From contig CAVOVI010000004.1 in NCBI GenBank assembly GCA_963699825.1, forward strand, positions 620,001 to 684,000: a stretch of 64,000 nt of DNA, written 5' to 3'. This stretch comes from SPDF01 sp963699825 (lineage in GTDB: Bacteria; Gemmatimonadota; Gemmatimonadetes; Gemmatimonadales; GWC2-71-9). The notes beneath the pieces are model-generated. The model saw only the letters and a list, made by a program, of their open reading frames with translations. It was not told where the DNA came from and did no database searches. Both the position numbers and the translations under genes were made by a program. Below, piece by piece: positions 16,948 to 25,758 of the stretch (position 1 is its first letter; each line of letters starts with the position of its first letter).

Positions 16948-17951
16948 GGGTTGCCCTCCTCCATGATGGTGGCAGCGAAGAGTGGAGCGCCGCCGACGTG
17001 GCCGCCGTTCTCGCCAACGTCCGGGAGATCGCGGAGATCCTGAAGGCAGCGGGCCACACCGCCGAAGCCGTTCCGGTGTACCTGGCCGATCTCAGTTGGC
17101 TGGATCGATGCCAGAAGGCAGACCTGGTCTTCAACCTCTGCGAGGGCATCAACGGCCACGCGCGGTTCGAGGACTACGTCGTCGCCGCGCTCGAGTTGGT
17201 CCGGGTGCCGTTTACCGGGTGCCGCTCCTGGCCGATCACGATCTGCCACCGGAAGCACGTGGCGAACACCCTCCTGCGGGAGGCGGGGCTGCCGGTCCCG
17301 GCCTTCGCGCTGGTCCACGAGCCGGTCGTGCCGGAGGGGCTGCGGTTTCCGGTCATCGTCAAGCCGTCGATGGAGGACGCGAGCGTCGGCATCGACGAAG
17401 GCTCCGTCTGTCACACCGCCGAGGCGCTGCTCGAACGGCTCGCCAAAGTCACCGCGACCTGGGAAGACGTGCTGGTCCAGGAATACGTAGCGGGACGGGA
17501 GTTCAATGTCGGGTTCGTCGGCAAGACGGCCCTGCCGATCTCCGAGATCGATTTCACTGGGCTCGGCGACGGAAAGCCGCCCATCGTGACCTACGCCGCC
17601 AAGTGGACCGAGGGCAGCGACTACGACCTGCACACGATTCCAGTCTGCCCCGCGAAGGTGGACAAGGCGACGGCGAAGAAGCTCGTGAGTGTTGCAGAAC
17701 GCGCGTGGTCCGCTCTGGCAAAGTGCGAGGGATATGGACGAGTGGACCTGCGGCTCGATGCCGATGGCACGCCGTGGGTGCTCGAACTGAATCCCGATCC
17801 TGACCTGTCGAGCGACGCCGGACTGGCGCGGATGGGTCGGGCGTTCGGATGGGATTACTCGGCGCTGGTCCTCCAGATCGCCGACGAAGCGTTGGAGCGG
17901 GGCCGGATCGCGCTCGCGGAGGGCGCCCTGTCGGGGCGAGTCACTTCGTGA
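16944..17951 (+). CDS. D-Ala-D-Ala ligase-like ATP-grasp ligase, second copy
   Basis: A 335-residue paralogue of the preceding ligase, divergent in sequence: VALLHDGGSEEWSAADVAAV, LVFNLCEGINGHARFED, FPVIVKPSMEDASVGID, VQEYVAGREFNVGFVG, YAAKWTEGSDYDL, VDLRLDADGTPWVLELNPDP. Catalytic Mg ligands are kept, but the Gly-rich ATP loop (EDASVGID) and C-terminal substrate loop (DLSSDAGLARM) differ from copy one, so the two enzymes probably add different substrates in sequence. Overlaps copy one and the GNAT gene by 4 nt each. Confidence 0.87.
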   Translation: MRVALLHDGGSEEWSAADVAAVLANVREIAEILKAAGHTAEAVPVYLADLSWLDRCQKADLVFNLCEGINGHARFEDYVVAALELVRVPFTGCRSWPITICHRKHVANTLLREAGLPVPAFALVHEPVVPEGLRFPVIVKPSMEDASVGIDEGSVCHTAEALLERLAKVTATWEDVLVQEYVAGREFNVGFVGKTALPISEIDFTGLGDGKPPIVTYAAKWTEGSDYDLHTIPVCPAKVDKATAKKLVSVAERAWSALAKCEGYGRVDLRLDADGTPWVLELNPDPDLSSDAGLARMGRAFGWDYSALVLQIADEALERGRIALAEGALSGRVTS

Positions 17952-18448
17952 CGCGGGCGGCGGTCGCTGGACGACTCCGTGGGCTGACCACCGCCGACCG
18001 GAGCCGACTCGAGGAAATCACGCGGGCCGTCGGGCTCTTTCGAGACGACGAAGTCCCCGTGGCGCTGGAGGTCTTCGACGCCGCGGTGGCTGGGAGCCCG
18101 GACTACACGGCGCTCGGAGTGGAGGTGGACGGTCGGCTGGCAGGATGGATCTGCTGGGGACCGACGCCCTGCACCGTGGCCACCTGGGATCTCTACTGGA
18201 TGGCCGTCGATCCGGCGCAGCACGGACTCGGACTCGGCACGCTTCTGGTAGAAGAGATGGAGCGGCGCCTCGCGGGTGTGGCGCGGCTCATAGTGGTCGA
18301 GACAGCGGGCCGGCCGGATTACGCGCCGACGCGCGCCTTCTACGAGGCCCGGGGGTATCGGGCCGTCGGATTGATCCCGGACTTCTACGCGCCGGGCGAC
18401 GACCAGGTGACGTTCGTGAAGTACTTCGAGGTTCCCGCAACAACCTGA
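17948..18448 (+). CDS. GNAT-family N-acetyltransferase
   Basis: A 166-residue GNAT enzyme that transfers an acyl group from acyl-CoA to an amine. DLYWMAVDPAQHGLGLGTLL carries motif A (QxxGLG) for CoA pyrophosphate binding, and APTRAFYEARGYRAVGLIPD is motif B. Placed between the ATP-grasp pair and a lysine 2,3-aminomutase, it parallels the archaeal AblA-AblB pair (aminomutase plus beta-lysine acetyltransferase). It is shorter than the AblB proteins I remember and could act on another amine, so substrate is inference. Confidence 0.87.
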   Translation: MTRAAVAGRLRGLTTADRSRLEEITRAVGLFRDDEVPVALEVFDAAVAGSPDYTALGVEVDGRLAGWICWGPTPCTVATWDLYWMAVDPAQHGLGLGTLLVEEMERRLAGVARLIVVETAGRPDYAPTRAFYEARGYRAVGLIPDFYAPGDDQVTFVKYFEVPATT

Positions 18449-18463
18449 GGATGGGGTACTGGC

Positions 18464-19639
18464 ATGGAGACTTGGCAGGAAGTCCTGCGTAAGAACTCGA
18501 TCGCGTCGCTCGACACTCTCGCCAGCCGGTTTGGCGCAGAGAATTTCCCCGAGCTCGACCGGCTCCGGCTCGCGGCGGAGAACTTCGAGTTCCGGATCTC
18601 GCCGGCGATGGTGGACCTGATCAAGTCCCCCGACGACCCGATCTGGCGCCAGTACGTGCCCTCGGTCCAGGAACTCGAGGTCCACGACGGCATCGTGGAC
18701 TCCCTGAACGAGGACGAGGACAGTCCGGTGCCGAACATCACGCACCGCTATCCCGACCGGGCGCTCTTCCTGGTCAGCCCCGTCTGTGCCAGCTACTGCC
18801 GCTTCTGCACCCGGCGGCGCAAGGTGGGCGACCCCGAGAAGATCCCGATGTCGCAGTTCGAGTCGGCCTTCCAGTACCTGGAGAGCCACACCGAAATCCG
18901 CGACGTCATCATGTCGGGGGGCGACCCGCTGCTCCTCAACGACCGGCGGCTGGACGCCATCCTCTCCCGGCTGCGGAGCATCAAGCACATCGAGATCATC
19001 CGCATCGGCAGCCGGGTCCCGTGCCACCTGCCGGAACGGATCACGCCGGAGCTCTGCGCCACGATCAGGAAGTACCACCCGGTGTGGATCAACACGCACT
19101 TCAATCACCCCGACGAACTGACGCCGGCGGCGGTGAAGGGGCTCGGCATGCTGGCCGACGCCGGCATCCCGCTCGGCTGCCAGACCGTGCTCCTCCGCGG
19201 GGTCAACGACACCCCAGAGGTCATGAAGCAGCTGATGCACCGCCTCATGCTGGCGCGTGTGCGGCCGTACTACATCTACATGGCCGACCAGGTGGCTGGC
19301 GCGGAGCACTTCCGGACCAGCGTCCAGACCGGGATCCAGATCATGGAAGCCCTCCGCGGCTGGACGAGCGGCCTGGCCAACCCGCAGTTCGTGATTGACG
19401 CCCCCGGCGGCGGCGGGAAGATCCCCCTGCTCCCGGAATACGTCATCTCGATGAACGACGAAGAGGTCGTGCTGCGCAACTTCCGCGGCGACCAGTTTGT
19501 CTACCGTCAGCCAAACGAGGAGGAGGCGATCGCGGCCATGGGCCGCCGGACCGATCCCGAGTATCTCTTCCAGCCGACGTTGCAACTGAAGAAGCCGGCG
19601 AAGCGAACCAGCAAGACAGCGAAGCGAAAGCTGGCCTGA
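18464..19639 (+). CDS. Lysine 2,3-aminomutase (KamA/AblA-type radical SAM enzyme)
   Basis: A 391-residue radical SAM and PLP enzyme expected to turn L-lysine into beta-lysine. The 4Fe-4S motif CASYCRFC (C108, C112, C115) binds SAM. In DAPGGGGK, K319 aligns with the PLP lysine (K337) of the clostridial enzyme, and D312 with its D330. IYMADQVAGAEHFRTSV supplies D275, aligned with D293. D293 and D330 bind the lysine side-chain amine, so lysine specificity is well supported. The C-terminal region, absent from EpmB-type proteins, is present. Fifteen bases separate it from the GNAT gene; a strong terminator follows. Confidence 0.92.
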   Translation: METWQEVLRKNSIASLDTLASRFGAENFPELDRLRLAAENFEFRISPAMVDLIKSPDDPIWRQYVPSVQELEVHDGIVDSLNEDEDSPVPNITHRYPDRALFLVSPVCASYCRFCTRRRKVGDPEKIPMSQFESAFQYLESHTEIRDVIMSGGDPLLLNDRRLDAILSRLRSIKHIEIIRIGSRVPCHLPERITPELCATIRKYHPVWINTHFNHPDELTPAAVKGLGMLADAGIPLGCQTVLLRGVNDTPEVMKQLMHRLMLARVRPYYIYMADQVAGAEHFRTSVQTGIQIMEALRGWTSGLANPQFVIDAPGGGGKIPLLPEYVISMNDEEVVLRNFRGDQFVYRQPNEEEAIAAMGRRTDPEYLFQPTLQLKKPAKRTSKTAKRKLA

Positions 19640-19674
19640 GCGTCGGGCACGACCTGAACGCGTTCCTGGAAGAG

Positions 19675-19704
19675 CCCGCCCGGCCGTTGCCGGGCGGGAT
19701 TTTT
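19675..19704 (+). terminator. Rho-independent terminator of the aminomutase operon
   Basis: A 10-bp perfect GC stem, CCCGCCCGGC against GCCGGGCGGG with loop CGTT, followed by ATTTTTC. It is the clearest intrinsic terminator in the window and closes the ATP-grasp/GNAT/aminomutase operon. Confidence 0.92.
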
Positions 19705-19770
19705 CTATCCCTCTTGCCCTCCGCCGCGCGGGGTTGAACGTTTGGAGGGAACCCGCATCGGAGGGAGCCC

Positions 19771-20076
19771 ATGGCGCTCGGCGGCAAGAGCTGGGACGAG
19801 TGGATCGCGCAGTATGCCACCAGCCACCAGAACCCGGTCAACCGGGTGTGCCACACTATCGGCATCCCGCTGATCGTGGTCTCCCTGCTGCTGTTCCTGG
19901 CCTCCATCTGGGTTGCGGGGCTCTGGAAGCTGGCGCTGGGGCTCTTCGTCTCCGGCTGGACCTTTCAGTTCATCGGCCACGCGTTCGAGGGAAAGCCGCC
20001 CGAGTTCTTCTCCGACTGGCGGTTCCTGTTCGTGGGACTCCGCTGGTGGGTGGCCAAGCTGCAGGGCCGGGCGTGA
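19771..20076 (+). CDS. DUF962/Mpo1-like membrane protein
   Basis: A 101-residue protein with two to three hydrophobic helices. WDEWIAQYATSHQNPVNRVC, HTIGIPLIVVSLLL, WTFQFIGHAFEGKPPEFF and the conserved His residues match the DUF962 family. Its yeast member Mpo1 is an Fe-dependent dioxygenase acting on 2-hydroxy fatty acids; bacterial roles are unproven. GGAGGGAGCCC lies before the ATG. The TGA overlaps the GTG of the isomerase-like gene. Confidence 0.85.
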   Translation: MALGGKSWDEWIAQYATSHQNPVNRVCHTIGIPLIVVSLLLFLASIWVAGLWKLALGLFVSGWTFQFIGHAFEGKPPEFFSDWRFLFVGLRWWVAKLQGRA

Positions 20077-20915
20077 GGCTCTCCCGACGGGATTTCATCC
20101 GACTGTCGGGGGCCGTCGGTCTCGGCGCTGCCCTGCCCATTTCGCACCCGCCCCCTGCCGACAAACTCAAGCGGATCGGCATCCAGCTCTATACGGTGCG
20201 CCAGGCGCTCGACACCGATTTCGCCGGAACCCTTGAGCGGCTGGCGGCCATCGGGTATCAGGAGGTGGAGTTCGCGTGGAACCGGGGGGCGTCGCCGGCG
20301 GACACAAAGGAGATCCTCCGGGCAACTGGGCTCACGGCACCGGCGGCCCACCTCTCGGTCGACGATTTCGAATCGGGGTGGGCCGCCACCGTCTCCACGG
20401 CGCGGACCCTGGGCATCGAGTATCTCGTCCTGGCATGGATCGATGCCGAACAGCGGAAGACACTGGCCGACTACCACCAGTGGGCTGAGCGGTTCAACCG
20501 GTACGGCACGGCAGCCCGGGAGGCAGGGTTCAGGTTCGCCTACCACAATCACGCCGCCGAACTGACGCCGATTGACGGCACGATCCCCTACGACATCCTG
20601 CTCGGCGAGACGTCCCCCCAGGCGGTCTCCTTCGAGATGGACATCTACTGGGTCCTCAGCGGCGGAGGAGATCCTCTCGCCTACTTCGCGCGGTGGCCCG
20701 GGCGCTTTCCACTCCTGCACGTGAAGGGGCGCGCGGCCGATGGAGCCATGGTCGACGTGGGAGCAGGTACGGTGGACTGGGGCGCCATCTTCGCCCACGC
20801 GAAGCAGGCGGGAGTCCGCCACAGCTTTGTCGAACACGATGACGCCCCCGACCCCTTCGCCTCCGCGGCCGCCAGCTACTCCTACCTCCGAAAGCTCCGG
20901 TTCAAGCATGCGTAG
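20073..20915 (+). CDS. Sugar phosphate isomerase/epimerase-like TIM-barrel protein, Tat-exported
   Basis: A 280-residue xylose-isomerase-like TIM barrel. The N-terminus VRLSRRDFIRLSGAVGLGAA is a twin-arginine signal, so it probably works folded in the periplasm. KRIGIQLYTVRQAL, YQEVEFAW, FAYHNHAAEL, VSFEMDIYWVLSGGGDP and FVEHDDAPDP supply the metal-binding Glu, His and Asp of the family. Such proteins accompany 3-keto-sugar pathways like the one encoded from 27.8 kb onward. The GTG start is set by a 4-nt overlap with the DUF962 gene. Confidence 0.85.
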   Translation: MRLSRRDFIRLSGAVGLGAALPISHPPPADKLKRIGIQLYTVRQALDTDFAGTLERLAAIGYQEVEFAWNRGASPADTKEILRATGLTAPAAHLSVDDFESGWAATVSTARTLGIEYLVLAWIDAEQRKTLADYHQWAERFNRYGTAAREAGFRFAYHNHAAELTPIDGTIPYDILLGETSPQAVSFEMDIYWVLSGGGDPLAYFARWPGRFPLLHVKGRAADGAMVDVGAGTVDWGAIFAHAKQAGVRHSFVEHDDAPDPFASAAASYSYLRKLRFKHA

Positions 20916-22004
20916 ACTGATTGGGACGCGCTCCTTCTGACGTCATCGCCGGCGTGCCGGCCGACGGCCCAGACTCCTCGGCGTCACAACGTCGTGCTGA
21001 TCGTCACCGACGGGTTCCGCTGGCAGGAACTCTTCGGCGGCGCCGACCCCGCGCTCAACAACGCCGAGTTCGGAGGCGTGGACGACACCGCCGCCCTGCG
21101 GCGCGCCTTCCTGGTCGGGGAGCGCCGAGGCCAACCGCCGGGCGCTGATGCCGTTCATGTGGGACGTCGTGGCCAGCGCGGGGGCAAATCTTCGGCGACC
21201 GCGCGCTCGGCAGCGATGTGGTGGTGACCAACGGGTACAAGTTCTCCTACCCCGGCTACAACGAAATGCTGACCGGCAAGCCCGATCCCCGGATCGATCG
21301 GAACGACTACGGTCCCAATCCCAACACAACCGTCTTCGAGTGGCTGGCGGGAACGCCCGAGTTCGCGGGAAAGGTGGCGGCCTTCGGCACCTGGGATGTG
21401 TTCGGAGCGATCTTCAATCAGGACCGGGCTCCGATGTGGGTCCGCGCCGGCTGGGACCTCCCCTTCCCCGGCGATACCGCTGTGCGCCGAGTCCTGCTCG
21501 ACACGCTCTACGCCACCACCACCCGCGTCTGGCAGGAGATGCCATACGACGCCTTCATGCAGGCGGTGGTCATGGAGTACGTCGAGACCGAACGGCCGCA
21601 GGTGCTCTACATCGGCTACGGTGAGACCGACGAGTGGGCGCACGAGGGACGATACGACCAGTATCTCGACCTCGGCGCACCGGGTAGACGGATTCATCCG
21701 CGACCTCTGGAATGCCATGCAGGCGATGCCGGAGTACGCGGACATGACGACGTTCATCATCACGACCGATCATGGACGGGGAAGCGGGCTCAAGGCGTGG
21801 CGGAATCACGGCGCCAAAGTGGAGGGGGCGGAGTACATCTGGGTGGCGGTGCTCGGTCCGGAGACGCCGGGACTCGGCGTCCGGCGTGATCTGCCGGAGC
21901 TGACACAGTCACAGATTGCGGCGACGGTGGCTGCCGCCGTGGGCATGGACTGGGCGGCGGAGTCCGGGGCGGCGCCACGGCTGCCCGCTTTATGGAGTCG
22001 GTAG
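20909..22004 (+). CDS. Alkaline phosphatase-superfamily lipoprotein (about four frameshifts)
   Basis: Joined pieces give a protein of about 365 residues. A leader starts MRRLIGTRSF with a later SPAC lipobox, then HNVVLIVTDGFRWQELFGGA, which is the metal-binding Asp and nucleophile region of the phosphodiesterase/sulfatase superfamily. It continues SYPGYNEMLTGKPDPR, YIGYGETDEWAHEGRYDQYL and TFIITTDHGRGSGL with the C-terminal DHG metal site. Frame breaks near 20935, 21125, 21195 and 21680 are each consistent with one extra base. It overlaps the isomerase gene end and is probably exported. Substrate unknown. Confidence 0.78.
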
Positions 22005-22184
22005 GCTCACGCCCTCTCCCGGAGGGAGCGGGCCGGGGGTGGGGTTACAGGGGACGGGGGTCAGGTGGATGCGGACAGGGAGGCGGCGGGCAGGGCGGCA
22101 GTCGGAACTGGACCGCGCTTTCGCCGAGTGACGGCCTCGGCGTCGCTCCACCGACATCAGTCGAGCCGCGCCGTCCACCGCGAG
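22005..22184. other. GC-rich spacer between two convergent genes
   Basis: The 180 bases hold no plausible gene. CCCTCTCCCGGAGGGAGCGG at the left end forms a small hairpin of a kind common in dispersed bacterial repeats. The middle is G-rich with imperfect GGGAGGCGG and GGGCAGGGC units that recall the 8-bp repeat family. Confidence 0.4.
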
Positions 22185-22797
22185 CTAGAACACGAACATC
22201 ACTCCGCCGCTGAGTTCCCCCTGCGTGAAGAACACCCCGTTGGAGGCGTTGATCACGCATCCCCCCGGCAGGCTGCACCAGAACTGTGTGTCAGAAGAGA
22301 GGGTACTCATCCAGAGCCGAGCCTGGGCGCGGAGGCCGAAGTTCTGGCTCAGGTAGGTCTTGAGGCCGAGGGCGGCGCCGAAGGAAAAGACCCACTCGCC
22401 GAGCAGGTCGGGATTTTCGGGCGCAAAGTGCGTCCCGCCAATCGTCAGCGCGAAGAAGGGCTTGGTATTGGGGTTGTCGCCAAACTCGAGCGCGCCCCCG
22501 AACTGAAGGTATTCGATCGCCGCGTCACTGACGGTGAATGCCGCCCCGGTGTCGGGCTTGAACCGGACGGTGGTAGGTTGCCGGCTGTAGACCAGTTCGA
22601 CGAGGCCGTCCCGCTTCACCCGGTATCCGAGTGTGCCACCCCAGGCGAGGTTGTCCCCGGCGGAGAACTTGCCGTAGTCGTTGCTGATCGTGCCGCCGAA
22701 GCGGTAGCCGACGGTGGGCGTGAACTCGATGCCCGATTGGGCGGCGAGGGGCGAGCCAGCGACCAGCAATGCACTCAAGCAGTCCGAACCGAGACAT
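22185..22797 (-). CDS. Outer membrane beta-barrel protein (frameshift in leader)
   Basis: About 203 residues, ending in FVF after GELSGGVMFVF, the aromatic C-terminal signature of BAM-inserted barrels. Alternating strands are visible (VGYRFGGTISNDYGKF, FGGALEFGDNPN, TKPFFALTIGGTHFAP). Two Cys in the loop FWCSLPGGCVIN could form a disulphide. A good signal peptide (MSRFGL then LSALLVAGSPLAAQSG) needs one C removed near 22778. Without it the frame starts at TTG 22773. It diverges from the kinase gene. Confidence 0.78.
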
Positions 22798-22862
22798 GAA
22801 CACCCCACAAGGTAAACGCATAATCAGTTCAAGAATACGCAAACCGGTGTTCAGCGAGGAGT

Positions 22863-22942
22863 CCTTGGCGCCTCTTCGCGTCTTTGCGTTGAAAAAGCTC
22901 TTAACGCAAAGACGCAAAGAAGCGCGAAGGGCACCAAGAACC
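22863..22942. repeat. Long imperfect inverted repeat, copy 1
   Basis: CGCGTCTTTGCGTTGAAAAA runs into a complementary AACGCAAAGACGC arm, and the pairing extends outward with mismatches to CTTGG/CCAAG. It lies between the divergent barrel and kinase genes. A related element in opposite orientation occurs at 27617-27690. Confidence 0.75.
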
Positions 22943-22997
22943 ACCGAGATTGGGCCAATAGCGCCGCGACCGTCTCGAGGCCCCATAATACAAGCCA

Positions 22998-25689
22998 ATG
23001 TCCACACAATTTGACCGCGTCGCCGCCGCTCTCGCCGATCACTTCCGTCTCGAACGCGAACTGGGCCAGGGCGGCATGGCCACCGTCTACCTGGCGGAGG
23101 ATCTCAAGCACCACCGCAAGGTGGCGGTCAAGGTGCTCCGGCCGGAACTGGCCGCCTCGCTTGGTCCCGATCGCTTCTTCCGGGAAATCGAGGTGGCGGC
23201 CCAGCTCCAGCACCCCCATATCCTGCCGCTGTTCGACAGCGGCGCAGCGGCCGCCGCGTCAGGGGCGGAAGCCGTTCCTCTGGTACGCCATGCCGTTCGT
23301 GGATGGCGAGACGCTGCGCGACCGGCTGGCCCGCACCGGCGAACTGCCGGTCCACGACGCCATCCGCATCCTCATCGAGGTGGCGGACGCGCTGGCGCAT
23401 GCGCACCGCCAGCGGCGTGGCGCATCGCGACATCAAGCCGGAGAACATCCTCCTCTCGGGCCGCCACGCCCTGGTGAGCGACTTCGGCGTGGCCAAGGCG
23501 GTGAGCGAGGCCACCGGCCGCCAGCAACTCACGACCGCCGGCGTGGCACTCGGCACCCCGGCCTACATGGCACCGGAGCAGGCGGCCGCCGACCCGCACC
23601 TCGACCACCGGGTGGACATCTACGCCCTCGGCGTGCTGGGGTATGAGCTCCTGACCGGGCGGACGCCCTTCAGCGGCCGCACCCCGCAGGAGACTCTCGC
23701 CGCGCACGTGATGCAGACCCCGGAGCCGGTCTCGCGACTGCGGCCCGGGATCTCCCCGGCGTTCGAGGCGATCGTGATGAAGTGCCTGGCCAAGCGGCCG
23801 GCCGACCGGTTCCAGAGCGCGGAAGAGCTCGTGACGGCGCTGGAGCCGCTGGCCACGCCGAGTGGCGGGATGACGCCGACCTACACCCAGCCGGTGACGG
23901 GGGTGGCGCCGATGGCGCCGGCGGGTCGCAAGCGGGCGGTGAGAGCGGCCGCGCTGGTGATCGTGCTCGGAAGCCTGGGCGTGCTCATGACCCGACGGGC
24001 CGGCAGCGGGCCCGAGGTGGCGCTGACCAGGACCACCCGCCTCACCAGCGCCCAGGGGCTGGAGGTGCTGCCGGCCATCTCGCCTGACAATCAGTTCCTG
24101 GCCTATACCGGCGTACAGGGCGGGTCGGCAAACATCTATCTGCAGCCGACCGATGGCGGACGGGCGATCAACATCACCGAAGGCATGCCCGGCGCGCAGA
24201 TTTCCCCGAACTGGTCTCCCGACGGACGGAGGCTGGTCTTCGTCTCCTACGATTCGAGCGGCGCAGCCATCCTCACCATGCCCCCGACCGGGGGCGATGT
24301 CCGCCGGCTGCGAAGCGTCTCCCGCCGCGGGGGGGTGCCGCTGGCCCCCAAGTGGTCGCCCGACGGATCGCAGATCGCCTTCGAACAGGGCGACAGCGTG
24401 CTGGTCATGGCAGCCGACGGAACCGGACTTGCCCTGCTGGCCCGGGTCAGGGATGTGCACTCCCTGGCCTGGTCCCCGGATGGAAGGTGGCTGGCCGGCG
24501 TGCGGGGAAACTCCGAGTTCGCCTACAGCGGCCCGGGCTTCGGCAACCTCGCCGCGAGCACAGTCTTCGTGATGCCCGCCGCGGGTGGCACCCCCGTCAT
24601 GGTGAGCGATTCCACCAGCCTGAACCTCTCACCCGCCTGGCTCCCGGGCGGGGACGCCCTGCTCTACCTCTCGAGCGGCGGCGGCGGGCGCGACATCTAC
24701 CTCCAGCGGATCGGGCGGGGGGGACAGCGGACGGCGCGCCCAGGCGGATCACGACGGGGCTCGACGCCCATACCTTCACCCTCGCCCCTGACGGGAAGCG
24801 ACTTGCCTATTCCAAGTACACCCGGGACCTCAACATCTGGATGGTGCGGCTCTCGGCCACGGGAAGCGTGAACGCGCGTTCGGCGGTGCCGATCACCCGC
24901 GGGAACCAGGCCAGCGAGGTCCTGCGCCTTTCCCCCGACGGCAAGTGGCTGCTCTATGACTCCGACCTCAACGGCAACGGCGACCTCTTCATCGTCCCCT
25001 CCGACGGCGGCACGCCGCGGCAGCTCACGGACGACCCCGCCGACGACCTGAGCCCCAACTGGTCGCCCGACGCGTCGCAGATCGCGTTTCACTCCTTCCG
25101 CACCGGCAACCGGGACGTGTTCATCATGAACGCCGACGGCACCGGCCTCTCCCAGGTCACCACCGACACCCTGAGCGACTGGTACGCCGCCTGGGGCCCG
25201 GACAACAACGCGCTGGCCTATGCACGGGGGGAAGCCCCCAGGATGGAGCTCGTGGAGACCAGGCGGGATTCGCCATCGTCGCCCTGGGGGCCGCCGACAC
25301 CGCTGGGCCGGGGGATCACGGCGTTCCTGACACCGGACCGTTCTGCCTACCTCACCTGGCGATATGACAACGGGCCGGAATTGACTGCCGTTCCCTCGGG
25401 GGGAGGCGCTTCGCGCGTGCTCTTCCGGGCCCCACCCTGGTTCGGACCCAACTGGCCCCAGACAGGTCTCCGCGGCCAGGGACTGTACAGCTATTCGCGC
25501 GACTCCCTCGGAGTCCCCGCCTTCTGGTCGATCGACTCGGCGCGGGGAACGGTCAGAAGAGTCGTCTCCTTCGATGCGACCGACCCATGGGTCACCCGGG
25601 GCAACTTCGACACCGACGGCAGCCGGTTCTACTTCATTGCCGGGGAGCACCAGGCCGACATCTGGGTGGCGGAGGTGGAGGAGAAGTAG
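22998..25689 (+). CDS. Ser/Thr protein kinase fused to a WD40/PD40-like beta-propeller (three frameshifts)
   Basis: About 897 residues. The kinase domain has LGQGGMATVYLAEDLKHHRK and VAVKVL with the ATP-binding Lys, HRDIKPENILLSG as catalytic loop, SDFGVAKA as the DFG segment, and GTPAYMAPEQ. One transmembrane helix follows (AALVIVLGSLGVLM), then an extracytoplasmic propeller of TolB-like repeats such as PNWSPDGRRLVFVSYD and PNWSPDASQIAFHSFRTGN. Frame breaks lie near 23260, 23415 and 24720. The layout suits sensing outside and phosphorylation inside. This architecture is abundant in Gemmatimonadota. Confidence 0.9.
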
Positions 25690-25690
25690 G

Positions 25691-25714
25691 CGGGGAAGCG
25701 GGGAAGCGGGGAAG
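25691..25714 (+). repeat. 8-bp tandem repeat (CGGGGAAG x3) after the kinase gene
   Basis: Three perfect CGGGGAAG units begin two bases after the kinase stop codon. G-rich on the coding strand. Confidence 0.85.
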
Positions 25715-25758
25715 GAAACTCAACACTGTTGCTGTCGATACGCCAGCGGGAGTTCTCA

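Noticed and set aside
15844..17951. Calling the two ligases true D-alanine-D-alanine ligases of the cell wall
   Set aside because: The C-terminal substrate loops differ from Ddl (NPLPGVLPD and NPDPDLSSD instead of NTxPGMT), and they share an operon with an aminomutase and a GNAT rather than with mur genes.
17855..19585. A 576-codon open frame antisense to the aminomutase, GNAT and second-ligase genes
   Set aside because: It mirrors strong conserved genes on the other strand. High-GC coding sequence leaves long antisense frames open by chance, and its translation shows only low-complexity, Arg/Glu/His-rich sequence.
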